Shown piece by piece: positions 62,967-64,000 of a stretch of DNA of 64,000 nt. Origin of the DNA: Arctopsyche grandis. Its lineage: Eukaryota; Arthropoda; Insecta; Trichoptera; Hydropsychidae. The notes beneath the pieces are model-generated. The model saw only the letters and a list, made by a program, of their open reading frames with translations, did no database searches and was not told the DNA's origin. The stretch lies in NCBI RefSeq assembly GCF_051622035.1, contig NC_135356.1, positions 4,227,577 through 4,291,576 on the forward strand. Reading direction: 5' to 3'. Position 1 is the first letter of the stretch; each line of letters opens with the position of its first letter. A program made the translations under genes and the position numbers.

Positions 62967-63433
62967 CTCACTCTTCATATGCGGTTGAGATTCGCGAAGA
63001 GCTACGTCTGGATGCGAGACGTGGACTCTGAATACCAAGATGATCAGCCGCATCGAAGCTTTTGAGATGTGGGTCTACAGGCGTATGCTGAAGATTCCGT
63101 GGACCAAAAAGATATCAAAAGAAGCTGTCCTCGGCATGATGGGGAGAGGCAGGGAACTTGTTTCTGTCATCAAGCGGAGAAAGATGGAGTTTCTCGGACA
63201 CATGATACGGGGTCCAAAATACAAATTTCTCCGTTTGATAACCACGGGGAAAATAGAAGGAAAAAATGGATTGGCAGGAAAAAGTTATCTTGGCTTCAAA
63301 ACATGCGCATGTGGACCGATATGAGCGCCGAAGATCTGTTCCGAGCCGCTGAAGACCGATGCGGATATCTTCAAATAATCGACGAGGTGGTCGCCAACGT
63401 CCGGATGCGGACAAGGCATTAACAAGAAGAAGA
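62967..63433 (+). pseudogene. LINE C-terminal fragment, second copy of the 19824 family
   Basis: Encodes ISRIEAFEMWVYRRMLKIP, WTKKISKEAVLGMMGRGREL and, after a frameshift, WIGRKKLSWLQNMRMW to a stop at 63420-63422, followed by AACAAGAAGAAGA. Nearly identical to 20384-20862 but with a short deletion near 63010 and an extra stretch near 63235-63255. 5'-truncated; no polymerase motifs. Confidence 0.85.
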
Positions 63434-63715
63434 TCTTGAAATGAATTATTCTTTAATCGTTTTGCTTCTTGCTGAGCCATCATACTCAAACCAAGATTAA
63501 TTGGCGCTACTTGACTTAGTCCATTGCATTTCTGGTGCGATTTGGGAGAGACGAGTGTGTCGCAATCTTTTGTCCATTACGTAAAATACATCCCTTGCGA
63601 TCGCAATCCTTTTTCCCATATTATTATAACATGTTGCATTTTTTTCATCTGAACTGCAATTTTAAGCATATGATTCAAGATGCATTCTACTATTACGAGC
63701 TTCAACTCGTTCAAT
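63434..63715. other. unassigned sequence
   Basis: Nothing recognised apart from a short open frame without a motif. Confidence 0.35.
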
Positions 63716-63716
63716 A

Positions 63717-63991
63717 AGGGCGAAATCACACAGAGAGGCACGCGGCACGTGTTTTATTTTTAGATACTCTAGCATGCCTTGCCATCCCCGAGGCGCGCAG
63801 TCCCAAAAATCACCCCCTGTAGTGTTTTCGGTGATATTTTGTCTTTGTATTGATATAAGCTTGATGACAGTGATTGATAATGGCTGATACTATATTTGAA
63901 GAAATGTGGATGAAACTTAACAATGAACCTTTCTTGACTCGAAGCCAAGACGACGTGCTGTGCCATTCATCTCAATGTGTTTTCACCCTAA
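63717..63991 (-). mobile_element. MITE copy, AGGGTGAAAACACACTGAG family, complete
   Basis: About 275 bp. The left end is GGGCGAAATCACACAGAGAG and the right end is CTCAATGTGTTTTCACCCTA; these are imperfect inverted repeats. The core (reverse) matches 27937-28245, including the TATCACCGAAAACACT and GGGGTGATTTTTGGGA regions. It shows both termini of the family. Confidence 0.8.
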
Positions 63992-64000
63992 TTCAATCAT

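Overview
This 64 kb window is AT-rich eukaryotic nuclear DNA from an insect, probably holometabolous. The evidence is a ZAD plus C2H2 zinc-finger gene (a family expanded in holometabolous insects), GT-AG spliced genes with many short exons, and abundant piggyBac-type, hAT-type and non-LTR elements. Order and species cannot be fixed from the sequence alone.

Three protein-coding genes can be built. (1) A ZAD/C2H2 zinc-finger protein on the minus strand (13326-15274, 3 exons, 14 fingers). It is flanked by decayed zinc-finger relics at about 640-1010, 9480-10057 and 13090-13325. (2) A GIGYF/Gyf homologue on the plus strand (26245-38659, 26 exons, about 1220 aa). It has a 4E-HP/eIF4E-binding motif near the N terminus, a divergent GYF domain, and a 24-bp in-frame minisatellite in exon 1. 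(3) UDP-glucose 6-dehydrogenase on the plus strand (53754-58032, 8 coding exons, 467 aa) with all catalytic motifs present. The three genes belong to unrelated processes (probable transcriptional regulation, translational repression, glycosaminoglycan precursor synthesis), and nothing suggests that they are functionally linked.

Most of the rest is mobile DNA, layered in places. Region 1-8 kb holds a TTAA-flanked element with ~320-bp terminal inverted repeats whose interior is a 12.5-copy, 501-bp, palindromic satellite with dimer/tetramer higher-order structure; this is the most unusual object in the window. Region 8-13 kb has zinc-finger relics, a double hairpin element, and an interspersed repeat hit twice by TTAA-type elements, one of them an internally deleted piggyBac with a transposase remnant. 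Region 15-25 kb has a hAT relic, two non-LTR reverse-transcriptase fragments, a CACTG-rich degenerate tandem array, a SINE and AT microsatellites. The GIGYF introns carry nested MITEs, a LINE tail and dispersed repeats. Region 39-53 kb has no recognisable gene and consists of MITEs, repeats bearing a CCCGGCTTCGCTCGG-like motif (one with a GC-rich 41-bp minisatellite) and a cluster of short hairpin elements. After UGDH there is a 3-copy tandem duplication containing a TTA-flanked MITE, then further TIR elements, a 160-bp hairpin and a LINE tail.

Exon boundaries were read by eye from splice signals, reading-frame phase and family similarity. No transcript or database search was available. Element names are based on termini and target-site duplications only.
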